64,000 nt of DNA, from positions 3,668,001-3,732,000 of the forward strand of contig NZ_CP041242.1 of assembly GCF_006547045.1 (NCBI RefSeq), in the 5' to 3' direction. The notes beneath the pieces were generated by a model. It searched no databases. It was not told the DNA's origin and was given only the letters and a program-made list of their open reading frames with translations. A program made the translations under genes and the position numbers. Below, piece by piece: positions 18,004 to 25,575 of this stretch; position 1 is the first letter of the stretch, and each line of letters begins with the position of its first letter. This DNA comes from Lysobacter alkalisoli (GTDB taxonomy: Bacteria; Pseudomonadota; Gammaproteobacteria; Xanthomonadales; Xanthomonadaceae).

Positions 18004-18456
18004 TCAACGCACGGACGCCGCCTGCAAGCACCGCTGCCGCAACCATTCGGCAACTCCAGTCTTCCCATGCTCCAGAGCGACCTGTTCGGGCGTCCGGTCC
18101 TTGTGATCCTTCGCATCGACGTCCGCACCGTGCCTCACCAGAGCGCGCACCGCAGCAAGGCCGCCCCAGCCGCAGGCCCAGTGCAGTGGCGTCATGCCCG
18201 TATCGGTGGCATGCATGTTGGGATCGGCGCCCGCCCGCAACAGCACGCGCAGGGCCGTCGCGTTGCCGTGCGACGCGGCGCCGTGCAGCGGCGACTCGCC
18301 GGTGTCGTCGAGGGCATCGACGTCGTGGCCTTGGCGTATCAGTCGCCGCAGCCTCTTGTGCGCTCCGACCCAGGCCTCGCCGTGCATCGGTGTCTCGGGC
18401 TCGCCGCGTTTCCCGGAGGCGCTTTCATAAGAGGTTGGGCGATGAGGTTTACTCAT
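18004..18456 (-). CDS. Ankyrin-repeat protein (150 aa)
   Basis: From ATG 18454-18456. Three to four ankyrin repeats are visible: AHKRLRRLIRQGHDVDALDD, TGESPLHGAASHGNATALRVLL then RAGADPNMHA, TGMTPLHWACGWGGLAAVRAL then VRHGADVDAKD, and DRTPEQVALEHGKTGVAEWL. The T-P-L-H signatures are intact. Small ankyrin proteins often bind or inhibit a neighbour; here the ATG overlaps the hydrolase stop by 8 bases (ATGAGTAA), so a partnership with the secreted hydrolase is possible but unproven. A GGGTCAGAG-type motif follows the stop. Confidence 0.85.
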   Translation of the reverse strand: MSKPHRPTSYESASGKRGEPETPMHGEAWVGAHKRLRRLIRQGHDVDALDDTGESPLHGAASHGNATALRVLLRAGADPNMHATDTGMTPLHWACGWGGLAAVRALVRHGADVDAKDHKDRTPEQVALEHGKTGVAEWLRQRCLQAASVR

Positions 18457-19159
18457 GATCTCGTACTTGATTGCCTCTGCCCCCTTTGCTGGCCCTTTGC
18501 TGACCCTCAGCCGCCGGCCCATGCACCCAATCCAGCACCGGGTCGACCCATACGGGGAGCGGCATGTAGAACGCACCATGCAACTTGCCGGTCGAGATCT
18601 CGATCTCCTCGAAGGACCGAGGCTGCTCAGCCTGCCGGGCAAGCGATTCGCAGCTCCCCGCCAGGGTGTCGCTTGCCTCATGCACGGAAAGGACGCGACC
18701 GGTCAGGCGGATGTTCGGCGCGACGGGCCCTCCGGGGCACGCAGCGAGCAGCACGAAGCGGACCTCGGGCCGCCGCAGGAAACTGGAAACGCGCTTCGCG
18801 ATGCCCCCGCCCTTGGAGAAGCCAACGACAACGATGTTCCCGGGCGGAACGCCGCGATCGATCAAGGCTTCGACCTGGGAGACGACGACGCCGGCATAGG
18901 CGTTCATGTCCGTTGATGGCGGCCGCTGCGCCGAAATGATCACGGCGTCGCGGGATGAAAGCGCCTCCAGCACGGCGGGATAGTCATAGCGTCCGAAACG
19001 CGGATCGGTGGGGCGGAGCCCGGCGTTCTCGATGATTCGCCCATGCAGGTAGATCAGATGGATCTTCGTGGACTCGGGACTTTCGGGGACATCGGTGCGG
19101 ATGACGCCCGCATGCGCCGGCACGATGATGGCGAGCAGAACCAGAAGCAAGGCTTTCAT
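18449..19159 (-). CDS. Secreted alpha/beta-hydrolase-like protein
   Basis: From ATG 19157-19159 the 236-aa product begins MKALLLVLLAIIVPAHAG, a signal peptide. The core has IHLIYLHGRIIENAG (oxyanion-hole HG), DAVIISAQRPPSTDMNAYA, and the nucleophile elbow VVGFSKGGGIAKRVS (G-x-S-x-G, Ser at ~122), then VLLAACPGG and a late KLHGAFYMPL with the candidate catalytic His. The substrate is unknown. A longer frame to 19429 would add unmatched sequence without a signal peptide. It overlaps the downstream ankyrin gene. Confidence 0.8.
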   Translation of the reverse strand: MKALLLVLLAIIVPAHAGVIRTDVPESPESTKIHLIYLHGRIIENAGLRPTDPRFGRYDYPAVLEALSSRDAVIISAQRPPSTDMNAYAGVVVSQVEALIDRGVPPGNIVVVGFSKGGGIAKRVSSFLRRPEVRFVLLAACPGGPVAPNIRLTGRVLSVHEASDTLAGSCESLARQAEQPRSFEEIEISTGKLHGAFYMPLPVWVDPVLDWVHGPAAEGQQRASKGGRGNQVRDHE

Positions 19160-19376
19160 TGACCTGTTCACGGCGGAGCGCACCCGGGTTGAATCAGGGT
19201 TGGATGTTACAAGACCGGCGCCGTCAAAACGGGAACGAATGCAGTCGAGCGACAACAACTTCGACCGCCCAGCCCGGCTCTTACCCAAAACAACAAGACA
19301 AGAACAAAGGTCAGAATGCACTTCCCAACTTGCGAAGTGTCCGCGATCCCCCAACCGACGTGATCCTGACGTTCGC

Positions 19377-20216
19377 TCACCGGAACGCCAGCGTGAGCAC
19401 ACGAAGCGCTTCACGCGATCGACGGTCACTGAGTGCGGTGTAGAGCATCACATCCTGCGGGGGGATCGGCGGCAAGGACAGACCTTCGCCGATATCGATC
19501 GTGCCGGATGGCGCGGCGCGTTGCGCCAACACGGCCACGGCCAATCCCCCGGCCGCAGCCGCGCCGAGGATCGCGGCACCTTTGCCAACGAAAACCTCGC
19601 TCCATTCGATTCCGGCCCTGTCGAGCGCACGAACCGCTACCGCTCTGATGCGACACGACTCGCCTTGCGTTGCCAACGGCAGGGGTTGGTTGGCATGGGG
19701 CTCCCAGCCGACGGCCGCGAACCAGGAAAAAGCCTCGACGAAAGCGGCCCTGCCCTGCTTGCGGCGGTCCTCCGGACGCAGCGCCAGCACCGCATCGAGC
19801 TCGCCCTGTTCGTAGGCCTGCATCAGCTCGCGCGTGCCGGCCACGCGCATCTCGACCAGCAGGCCCGGATCGTGGTCCCGCATCCGCCGCAACAGCGACG
19901 GCAATTCGCCGCCGACCAGCAAATGACTGATGCCGATCGCCAGCCGGCGCCGCTCGACCTCGAACGCGGCGGCCGCGCGGTCATGGGTCGAAACCAGTTC
20001 GCGTGCCACCCCGAGAAATGCCAGCCCTTCGACGGACAGACGCACATGCCGAGGCGTGCGTTCCAGCAGGCGCCGGCCCAGCTGGTCTTCCAGCCGGCGC
20101 AGCTTGAGGCTGACCGCGGACTGGGTGGTTCCCAGCACGTCGGCCGCGCGGGTGAAGCTTTGCAGGTCGGCGGCCAGCACGAAGGCCTTGACCGCATCGA
20201 CATCCATCGCCTTCAT
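19377..20216 (-). CDS. LysR-family transcriptional regulator
   Basis: A 279-aa protein with the N-terminal winged HTH VKAFVLAADLQSFTRAADVL then GTTQSAVSLKLRRLEDQLGR and RLLERTPRHVRLS, followed by a substrate-binding domain (ISHLLVGGELPSLLRRMRDHDPGLLVEMRVAGTRELM, ALRPEDRR, GKGAAILGAAAAGGLAVAVLAQ). It is divergent from the lipocalin-like gene at 20325, its most likely target along with itself. ATG 20207 (MDVDAVK) is an alternative start. A perfect 12-bp palindrome sits 7 bases upstream of the start. Confidence 0.92.
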   Translation of the reverse strand: MKAMDVDAVKAFVLAADLQSFTRAADVLGTTQSAVSLKLRRLEDQLGRRLLERTPRHVRLSVEGLAFLGVARELVSTHDRAAAAFEVERRRLAIGISHLLVGGELPSLLRRMRDHDPGLLVEMRVAGTRELMQAYEQGELDAVLALRPEDRRKQGRAAFVEAFSWFAAVGWEPHANQPLPLATQGESCRIRAVAVRALDRAGIEWSEVFVGKGAAILGAAAAGGLAVAVLAQRAAPSGTIDIGEGLSLPPIPPQDVMLYTALSDRRSREALRVLTLAFR

Positions 20217-20222
20217 TCGGAA

Positions 20223-20234
20223 AGATTCGAATCT
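20223..20234. promoter_or_regulatory. Palindrome AGATTCGAATCT in the LysR divergent region
   Basis: A perfect 12-bp inverted repeat followed by AT-rich DNA (GATATATCTATAGAT, 20243-20257) between the LysR start and the plus-strand gene at 20325. Position fits LysR autoregulation, but the classical T-N11-A site was not clearly seen. Confidence 0.35.
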
Positions 20235-20324
20235 GAAATGACAGATATATCTATAGATGCATTTTCATGATCATTCAAGCGATCTAGGCTGGGCTTCGAT
20301 ACCCGTTGCCAAAGGAGCCCTACG

Positions 20325-20819
20325 ATGAAACGACTGAGCGGTGTGATGCTCGCGATGCTGGCCGGGCTGGCCACGCGCGACATGCCTGAGCCGGCCCATG
20401 AATTCCCGCTGCACGGTACCTGGACCCTGGTGGCCGCGGACAAGATCCTGCCCGGTGGCGCACTGGCACGAGACTATGGCGAGCAGCCCAGGGGCAGGCT
20501 GATCGTCGACACCCAGGGCCGATACTCGTTGCAGATACTCAAATCCGAGCGCCTGCGTTTCGCCGCCGATAGCAAGGCTGACGGCAGCACCGATGAATTC
20601 AAGTCCGCAGTGATGGGCAGCAGCACCCACTACGGCACAGTCACGATCGATGAGAAGGCGGGACGGCTTGTCTTTTCGATCGAGGGCTCATCCTTCCCCA
20701 ATTGGGAAGGCACCGTGCAACGACGTCAGTACAAGCTGGAAGGCAGGGAACTGAGCTACCAGGTACCGCCACGGGCGGACGGTAGCATCCCGATTTCGGT
20801 CTGGCGACGACTCGATTGA
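20325..20819 (+). CDS. Lipocalin-like domain protein (164 aa)
   Basis: Good SD AAAGGAG 8 bases before ATG 20325. The N terminus has a weak signal-like stretch (MKRLSGVMLAMLAGLA). The body matches the lipocalin-like families found with LysR regulators: HGTWTLVAADKILPGG, GRLIVDTQGRYSLQIL, THYGTVTIDEKAGRLVFSIE, NWEGTVQRRQYKLEGRELSYQVPP. A small lipophilic ligand is plausible but unknown. Its last 38 coding bases plus 24 downstream are repeated at 21258-21319, beyond the next gene. Confidence 0.75.
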   Translation: MKRLSGVMLAMLAGLATRDMPEPAHEFPLHGTWTLVAADKILPGGALARDYGEQPRGRLIVDTQGRYSLQILKSERLRFAADSKADGSTDEFKSAVMGSSTHYGTVTIDEKAGRLVFSIEGSSFPNWEGTVQRRQYKLEGRELSYQVPPRADGSIPISVWRRLD

Positions 20820-20842
20820 GTCGCCGCGCGACGTAAACCGCC
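20781..20842. repeat. 62-bp direct repeat, copy 1 (3' tail of lipocalin-like gene)
   Basis: Begins GGTAGCATCCCG, spans the stop codon, and includes the inverted repeat CGACTC-GATT-GAGTCG. Copy 2 at 21258-21319 differs at 4 of 62 positions. Together they bracket the CHMI-like gene. Confidence 0.9.
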
Positions 20843-20872
20843 TTTCCCCAGAACCAGGAGACGAGAGACGAC

Positions 20873-21217
20873 ATGCCGCACTTCGTGATTGATTGCTCGC
20901 AGGGAATACTGCGACAGCGCAGCGAGGAAGAGATCCTTGCACGACTGCATCACGCCGTGAACTCCACGGGATTGTTCGATGAGCCGGATATCAAGGTCCG
21001 GGTCAATCCTTTCCTGGTCTACGCCGTCGGCGGAGGAAAGGAAGACTTCATCCACGTGTTCTCGTACATCATGCAGGGACGAACCATCGAGCAGCGGGCA
21101 GATCTCTCGAAGAGGATAGTCAGCGAACTGGTTGACATGTTCCCGACTGTCCATCGAATCGCCACGAATGTCGCGGAGTTCGAGAAAGCGACCTATCTCA
21201 ATCGAGACATGTTGTAG
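20873..21217 (+). CDS. 5-carboxymethyl-2-hydroxymuconate delta-isomerase family protein
   Basis: A 114-aa protein. It starts MPHFVIDCSQGIL, the usual CHMI start with Pro2, the catalytic base of the tautomerase superfamily. Further matches are LARLHHAVNSTGLFDEPDIKVRV, FIHVFSYIMQGRTIEQRADLSKRIVSEL and NVAEFEKATYLNRDML. CHMI (HpaF) acts in homoprotocatechuate breakdown; no other gene of that pathway is here, so this copy may act on another substrate. It is bracketed by 62-bp direct repeats. Confidence 0.85.
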   Translation: MPHFVIDCSQGILRQRSEEEILARLHHAVNSTGLFDEPDIKVRVNPFLVYAVGGGKEDFIHVFSYIMQGRTIEQRADLSKRIVSELVDMFPTVHRIATNVAEFEKATYLNRDML

Positions 21218-21257
21218 GCACGGCGGTTGAATCGCACAGGTATCGCCGCGTGCGCAG

Positions 21258-21319
21258 GGTGGCATCCCGATTTCGGTCTGGCGACGACTCGATTGAGTCG
21301 CCGCACGACGTAGATCGCC
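21258..21319. repeat. 62-bp direct repeat, copy 2
   Basis: Copy of 20781-20842 with no coding context of its own, placed between the CHMI-like gene and the gene at 21379. Confidence 0.9.
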
Positions 21320-21378
21320 GTACTACTCAACACCGGGAGGATGTCAAACCACCCGACGAACACCACGGAGGCATTTGA

Positions 21379-22506
21379 ATGATGGTCAAGCATGCAGCGT
21401 GTTGGATGGGCTGGATCCTCGGCATCGCAGGAGCCACATCGGCCCTGGCTACCGAACCTGACGATTCTGCGCCCAGTAATCTGGCGGAATGGTCGTTGCA
21501 CTGCTTCTGCATCACCGCCGTGCGCACGCCCCACTCAGCGATCACGATGGATAACAACGGCACGATCCTCCATCGCGCCCGTTCTGGCGTGACGAGGGAC
21601 GAACTCGCACGCGAGGGCATCGCGGTGACGGATAGCCAGATCGCGCTACTGCAGTTGATGCACGCGCTTGAGGTCGATGACGATGTACTGAGAACGGCCT
21701 TTCCTGTGATCGGTCCGGAGCAGCTCGACAGCCTGCGTCCACGCTTGCGTCAGCTGGCCGAGGCGGTACTGCCGGACATCGAGCCGCACGTGGCGGCGAT
21801 CCGCGCCAGACTGCACGACGAGGGACTATCGCGCAGCGAGTATGCGGTTGTATTCGGTCATGCCGTAGACGGCGTACTGTGGGAACGCCTACGTGAGCGC
21901 GGCGCGCTGCCGTCTACCGAGTTGAGTGTGGAGTATCCGCTTTGGCGCGGCGCCCTCTGGGCGTTGTACCCATCACGCGGAAACGTGGCCGGTGTAAACG
22001 AGCATCGTGCCGGCCAGGCCACCCTGATCCTCAACTGGACGCGTCCGACCGGGCGTGCATTGCGCAGTCTCGATACGTCCCTGGGACTGCCCGATGCATT
22101 ACAACGGCTGGCCACGGGGCAGAAAATCGCGCCAGTGATCGACGTGTCCGGCCGCACCTGGACCCTGATCGACGACAGTGGCATGCAGATTCCGGTGATA
22201 CACGTGCGCGACGACGACCCCTTGCACGCTCCTGCACTGGGCATCGCCACGGTGCTGGCCAACGCATTGGATCGAGACGGTGAGATGGCAGAGGTCCTCA
22301 CCTCGATCGAGGGCGTGGACCGGAAGCAAGCGCTGGTGATCGCAGCGCACGAATTTATCTGGGACGTGATGGATCTGCTGGTCGAACGTGGTCTGATCGA
22401 GCGGCCCGCCGTACTGGACGATCCTAGCGCAGAGACCGATGACCTGCGCGCCCTGCTCGTACTACGCGTGAATGAGGGCGAAACTCGCGCAAAGCAGGGC
22501 CCATAG
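21379..22506 (+). CDS. Hypothetical exported protein (375 aa)
   Basis: SD GGAGG lies 8 bases before ATG 21379. MMVKHAACWMGWILGIAG then ATSALATEP is a signal peptide with cleavage after ALA (~24). The rest has no motif I recognise; it is rich in charged helices (QLDSLRPRLRQLAEAVLPDI, DRDGEMAEVLTSI) with segments such as VIDVSGRTWTLIDDSGMQIP. Plus strand, after the second 62-bp repeat and before a strong hairpin that probably ends its transcript. Function unknown. Confidence 0.75.
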   Translation: MMVKHAACWMGWILGIAGATSALATEPDDSAPSNLAEWSLHCFCITAVRTPHSAITMDNNGTILHRARSGVTRDELAREGIAVTDSQIALLQLMHALEVDDDVLRTAFPVIGPEQLDSLRPRLRQLAEAVLPDIEPHVAAIRARLHDEGLSRSEYAVVFGHAVDGVLWERLRERGALPSTELSVEYPLWRGALWALYPSRGNVAGVNEHRAGQATLILNWTRPTGRALRSLDTSLGLPDALQRLATGQKIAPVIDVSGRTWTLIDDSGMQIPVIHVRDDDPLHAPALGIATVLANALDRDGEMAEVLTSIEGVDRKQALVIAAHEFIWDVMDLLVERGLIERPAVLDDPSAETDDLRALLVLRVNEGETRAKQGP

Positions 22507-22537
22507 GTTGGGGTGAGCGCAGCGAACCCCAACCTAT
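22503..22537. terminator. Long perfect hairpin after the exported-protein gene
   Basis: ATAGGTTGGGGT (22503-22514) and ACCCCAACCTAT (22526-22537) form a 12-bp perfect stem around GAGCGCAGCGA. It overlaps the stop codon of the gene ending at 22506. The GGTTGGGGTGAGCGCAGCGAACCCC unit also resembles a dispersed palindrome. No T-run follows. The remaining gap to 22727 shows no convincing gene. Confidence 0.55.
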
Positions 22538-22727
22538 GCACTTTCGGCGAGGACGCCAGCAGTATCCAGCAACAGCGCGATCGGCCGGTGACCCAGGTCG
22601 ACGCGCTGTAGGGAAATACCCCGGATAGGCGGCGGAGTTGTTTGCCAGACGTCACGCGCGGCCGTGACCATCGACAGGTGCCGGTCCATCCGCAGGCGGT
22701 CAACATCGCAACTACCCATTCCTCGAC

Positions 22728-23885
22728 ATGCATACCGACATGAATGCTCGCCAGCGATTCCCCACGGCTCCTGCTATCGCACTCTCGTCGACGGCACGGG
22801 CGGCGAGGCCGCTTCGCCGCTTGCTCCGCATGACGGCTACGGCGTGGCTGGCGCTCACCGGTACCGCGATGGCGCAGGTCGACCTGTCGACACTGGACGA
22901 GGGTCTGTCGGGCGCGCCCACCCGGGTGATGGTGCTGGGCTCGGTGCACCTGGCGCAGGATGGACCCGAACGCTTCGATGCATCGGCGCTCGAACCGCTG
23001 CTGCAGCGGCTGGTCTCTTTCCGTCCGCAGATCATCACGATCGAGGCGATGCCCGGCGAAACCTGCGACCTGATGGCGCGCCATCCGGCGACCTACGATT
23101 CGGATCCGGAGAACCTCGACAGGTTCTGCCCCGACACCGCCGCGGCGATGGCCGCCACCGGCATGGACGTGCCCGCCGCGATCGCCGAGGTCGACAGGTT
23201 GCTGGCATCGTGGCCGGACGCGCCTTCGCCCGTACAGCGCCGCCAGCTCGCCGCAGCGATGCTGGCCGCCGGCGACCCGACATCGGCGTTGGTGCAATGG
23301 TGGCACCTGCCCGTCGCCGAACGCGTCGCCGGCGACGGACTCGACGTCGCTCTGGTGGAGGCCCTGCGCAAGCGCGCCAGTTCCCTCAACGAGAACACCC
23401 GCATCGGCGCGACGTTGGCGGTGCGATTGGGCCTGCAGCGCGTGTTTCCGGTCGATGACCACACCGGCGACGCCCTGCGGATCGACGATATGGACGGTTT
23501 CGCCAAGGCGATCCGCGGAGCATGGGATGGCGCGCGAGAGCAATGCGCGCCGTCACGCGAGCTTGCGGACGCGTTGCGCGAGAGCGGGGACCTGCTGGCG
23601 CTCTACCGCCACATCAACGGCGCGGAATACCAGCGCGCCACAGTGGCATGCGATTTCGGTGCGGCGCAGAAGGAGGGTTCCGCGCAGCGATTCGGCCGCC
23701 AGTACGTCGCCGGCTGGGACCTGCGCAACCTGCGTATGGTCGCCAACATCGGTGCCACGTTCCGCGAACGCCCGGGTGCGCGCGTGCTGTCGATAGCAGG
23801 CGTGTCGCACAAGCCGTGGTTCGATACCTTGCTCGGCCACATGCAGGGCGTCGAGGTCGTGGATGTCCTGCCAGCGCTGGAATAG
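22728..23885 (+). CDS. DUF5694-like (TraB/GumN-related) exported protein
   Basis: A 385-aa protein. An arginine-rich leader (RAARPLRRLLRMTATAWLAL then TGTAMAQ) ends in a hydrophobic run and an AxA-like cleavage site. The mature part starts TRVMVLGSVHLAQDGPERFD and FRPQIITIEAMPGETCDLM, and ends ARVLSIAGVSHKPWFDTLLG. These conserved start and end blocks (G-x-x-H-L and G-x-x-H) match DUF5694, related to the TraB/Tiki/GumN hydrolase-like fold. Activity unknown. ATG 22740 and 22830 are alternative starts. Confidence 0.75.
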   Translation: MHTDMNARQRFPTAPAIALSSTARAARPLRRLLRMTATAWLALTGTAMAQVDLSTLDEGLSGAPTRVMVLGSVHLAQDGPERFDASALEPLLQRLVSFRPQIITIEAMPGETCDLMARHPATYDSDPENLDRFCPDTAAAMAATGMDVPAAIAEVDRLLASWPDAPSPVQRRQLAAAMLAAGDPTSALVQWWHLPVAERVAGDGLDVALVEALRKRASSLNENTRIGATLAVRLGLQRVFPVDDHTGDALRIDDMDGFAKAIRGAWDGAREQCAPSRELADALRESGDLLALYRHINGAEYQRATVACDFGAAQKEGSAQRFGRQYVAGWDLRNLRMVANIGATFRERPGARVLSIAGVSHKPWFDTLLGHMQGVEVVDVLPALE

Positions 23886-23915
23886 CGTCGAATCTCGAAC
23901 CCGCTGCCAGCCGCT

Positions 23916-24422
23916 TCAACTGCCCCCGGTTTTCCAAGCCACACTACGTGAGATCCGCAGCATCCCTTCTTCATCTACTCGCTCCGCCACCTCGAACCGT
24001 GCGCTTCTCATGCATCGCCGTGCAGCTTCATTCTCCGGTTCCACGGCTCCGATGAAAGTCTCTACCTCCGCCAACTCGTCCAAAGTCTCCAAGCTGGAGA
24101 GAATTCGCCTCCCAATACCTTTCCCTCGCATAGCCGGGGCAACCGCCAAAGCGATCCCCGCTGTTCTATCATCATATCGCTCGACATCTACAATCCCGAC
24201 GGAGCGTCCTGTCGCATAAACAACCCATGCGTAACGAGCCAGTACTCTACGGCCTCGAAACTCCGCTCCTGGTGAATCTTGCAGGAGCGCCGGGATGCGG
24301 CGGACCCATTCGCGCCCTCCGAGAAAGCGCTGTGTATCCGGATCGTCGAACCATCCCTCAGTTTCTTTGATTGCGTCCGACGTAATCGGAACGAAGTTGA
24401 GCTTGATTTCACTCTGATGCAT
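23916..24422 (-). CDS. GNAT-family N-acetyltransferase (cassette gene)
   Basis: A 168-aa protein with the GNAT acetyl-CoA loop VAPAMRGKGIGRRILSSL (R/Q-x-x-G-x-G/A) and the preceding strand VGIVDVERYDDRTAGIALAV; later VETFIGAVEPENEAARRCMRSARFEVAE is the typical motif B region (E-N..A....GF). The substrate is not evident; GNAT cassettes include resistance and protein acetylases. The attC of the upstream cassette ends 24 bases before its start, so it looks like the next cassette on the minus strand, though no attC was found after its own stop. Confidence 0.85.
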   Translation of the reverse strand: MHQSEIKLNFVPITSDAIKETEGWFDDPDTQRFLGGREWVRRIPALLQDSPGAEFRGRRVLARYAWVVYATGRSVGIVDVERYDDRTAGIALAVAPAMRGKGIGRRILSSLETLDELAEVETFIGAVEPENEAARRCMRSARFEVAERVDEEGMLRISRSVAWKTGGS

Positions 24423-24445
24423 GAGAACCTCGCGTTCATGATGCG

Positions 24446-24505
24446 GCCTAACGCTCGAGTTAAGCCGCGCCGCGAAGCGGCGTCGGCTTGGATGAGTTGT
24501 TAGGC
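24446..24505 (-). repeat. attC (59-base element) of an integron gene cassette
   Basis: 60 bases. On the minus strand it begins GCCTAAC (R''), continues CAAGCCGACGCCGC-TTC-GCGGCGCGGCTT as the paired arms with one bulged base, and ends GTTAGGC (R'). The central arms and spacers look like class 1-associated attC sites. It starts one base after the TGA of the SRPBCC gene (24507-24509), the normal position at a cassette 3' end. The orientation of arms and bulge agrees with minus-strand cassettes. Confidence 0.92.
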
Positions 24506-24506
24506 G

Positions 24507-24962
24507 TCACTGCGCGCGGTTCTCGCACAACGCCTTCAACTTTCCAAGTGCTTTCGGCCAAGCTTCCGGCATGCTCTCGAAATCATCCGTGATGTCTTGG
24601 TCCACAGTGAGCTTCGTTCCCTGCGGCGTTGTCGTGAAAGTGTAGTTCTCGTACGCTGGCGCCCACGCACGGATGGCTTCGCTGCTCGTGTCTTCAACGC
24701 CATCGTCGTCGATGTAGCCGAGATGTCGGATCGAGATGAACTCGTTAGGTCGGTTCTCAGCGATCTCCGAGATCACGCCGTGCCCGTCCGGAGTCAGAAA
24801 GCGAATTCGTTGGCCCTTCTGCCACGAGCCTTCGAAGTACAGGCCTTCACCGAAGGCGGACGTCCACTCCTTGTAGCTCTCTGGTCCGACCAGCATCTGG
24901 TAGACCTGGGATGCTGGCGCGGCAATGTCTACCGACCACTGAAGTCGCTTGAGTACTGGCAT
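24507..24962 (-). CDS. SRPBCC/polyketide-cyclase-like (AHSA1-type) protein, integron cassette gene
   Basis: A 151-aa protein: LQWSVDIAAPASQVYQMLVG then PESYKEWTSAFGEG is the START/SRPBCC N terminus, followed by GSWQKGQRIRFL, NEFISIRHLGYID, YTFTTTPQGTKLTVDQD and a C-terminal helix WPKALGKLKALCENRAQ. The fold binds hydrophobic ligands; AHSA1-like members are common cassette cargo of unknown role. The stop is immediately followed by attC 24446-24505, and the upstream attC (25078-25137) ends about 115 bases before its start, so 24446-25077 is one complete cassette. Confidence 0.88.
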   Translation of the reverse strand: MPVLKRLQWSVDIAAPASQVYQMLVGPESYKEWTSAFGEGLYFEGSWQKGQRIRFLTPDGHGVISEIAENRPNEFISIRHLGYIDDDGVEDTSSEAIRAWAPAYENYTFTTTPQGTKLTVDQDITDDFESMPEAWPKALGKLKALCENRAQ

Positions 24963-25077
24963 AAGTTGCTCCGCTGTGTCGCCGAGGAAGTCCCTCTAGG
25001 CTTAGACGATCGGACTCGTACGAATTCGACAATGGCGAGGCAAGAAACCCTGGATGAACAAGACGGTACTGAGTGAC

Positions 25078-25137
25078 GCCCAACACCTGAGCTAAGCCGA
25101 ACCGCGAAGCGGCTTCGGCTTGAATGAATTGTTATGC
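25078..25137 (-). repeat. Second attC site
   Basis: 60 bases. Minus strand: GCATAAC..CAAGCCGAAGCCGC-TTC-GCGGTTCGGCTT..GTTGGGC. The layout matches the first site, with arm changes that keep pairing. It overlaps the TAA stop (25132-25134) of the truncated cassette ORF upstream. Confidence 0.9.
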
Positions 25138-25368
25138 CGCGCCAAGCGTGACCTCTCTAAGCGGGTTGCCGCCGTCAATATACAAGCGGCCACCCTCCAC
25201 TAGTGCGCTACGGACATGCGCGAGCGCGAGCGCGACCCGGCCGGCCTCAGGGTGACGCCGACGTCCCCCCAGCTCCCGCGCCACGACCGCCGTTGGCCGA
25301 TCGCCCGCCTTGAGCAGTCGAACCGCCTCGAGCTTGAACTCCGCCGTGAACCGTTGACGCTTCTGCAT
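25132..25368 (-). pseudogene. IS3-family orfA fragment fused in frame to the end of a cassette gene
   Basis: The first ~35 codons, MQKRQRFTAEFKLEAVRLL then KAGDRPTAVVARELG, are the N-terminal HTH of an IS3-type OrfA transposase. The frame then changes character (about 25260) to HPEAGRVALALAHVRSAL then VEGGRLYIDGGNPL and REVTLGAA, ending with TAA inside attC 25078-25137. So a third cassette gene kept only its tail after IS insertion and deletion. No orfB or catalytic DDE domain is present. Confidence 0.75.
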
Positions 25369-25417
25369 CGAACACCGCCATGCGAGGATTGTCCTCGCTT
25401 TGTGGTGTCCGAAGAAT

Positions 25418-25453
25418 CAGGGGTGACTCAGGGTGACTCACTTTGACCCCTTT
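25418..25453. repeat. GGGGTGACTCA/GACCCC imperfect palindrome
   Basis: AGGGGTGACTCAGGGTGACTCAC followed by TTTGACCCCTTT; the two halves are inverted relatives of the GGGGTCAG family. It lies just upstream of the IS3 fragment on the minus strand and may be an old element end. Confidence 0.5.
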
Positions 25454-25510
25454 CTCGCCGGGCGATCTGAGCGCGGCGATTGCCAAGCGGGTGAACGGCT
25501 GATCAGCGGC

Positions 25511-25538
25511 GGCGCGGACGGGCGGTCCCGTCCGCGCC
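25511..25538. terminator. Perfect 12-bp hairpin downstream of the beta-helix gene
   Basis: GGCGCGGACGGG-CGGT-CCCGTCCGCGCC, enclosed by an outer CAGCG..CGCTG. It lies 38 bases after the stop of the minus-strand gene at 25576. Only a weak T content follows, so it is a probable rather than certain terminator. Confidence 0.55.
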
Positions 25539-25575
25539 AGGCGCTGACCGGGCCGCCCGATAGCGGCCGCCTTGG

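Noticed and set aside
22534..22719. Minus-strand ORF of 61 codons after the hairpin at 22503
   Set aside because: It is part of a longer antisense frame running through the neighbouring genes, has no start signal or family match, and could at best be a remnant.
24446..24505. tRNA-like cloverleaf
   Set aside because: The GC-rich hairpin has no anticodon arm or T-loop consensus; the inverse core sites and position at a cassette end identify attC. No tRNA or rRNA gene was found in the window.
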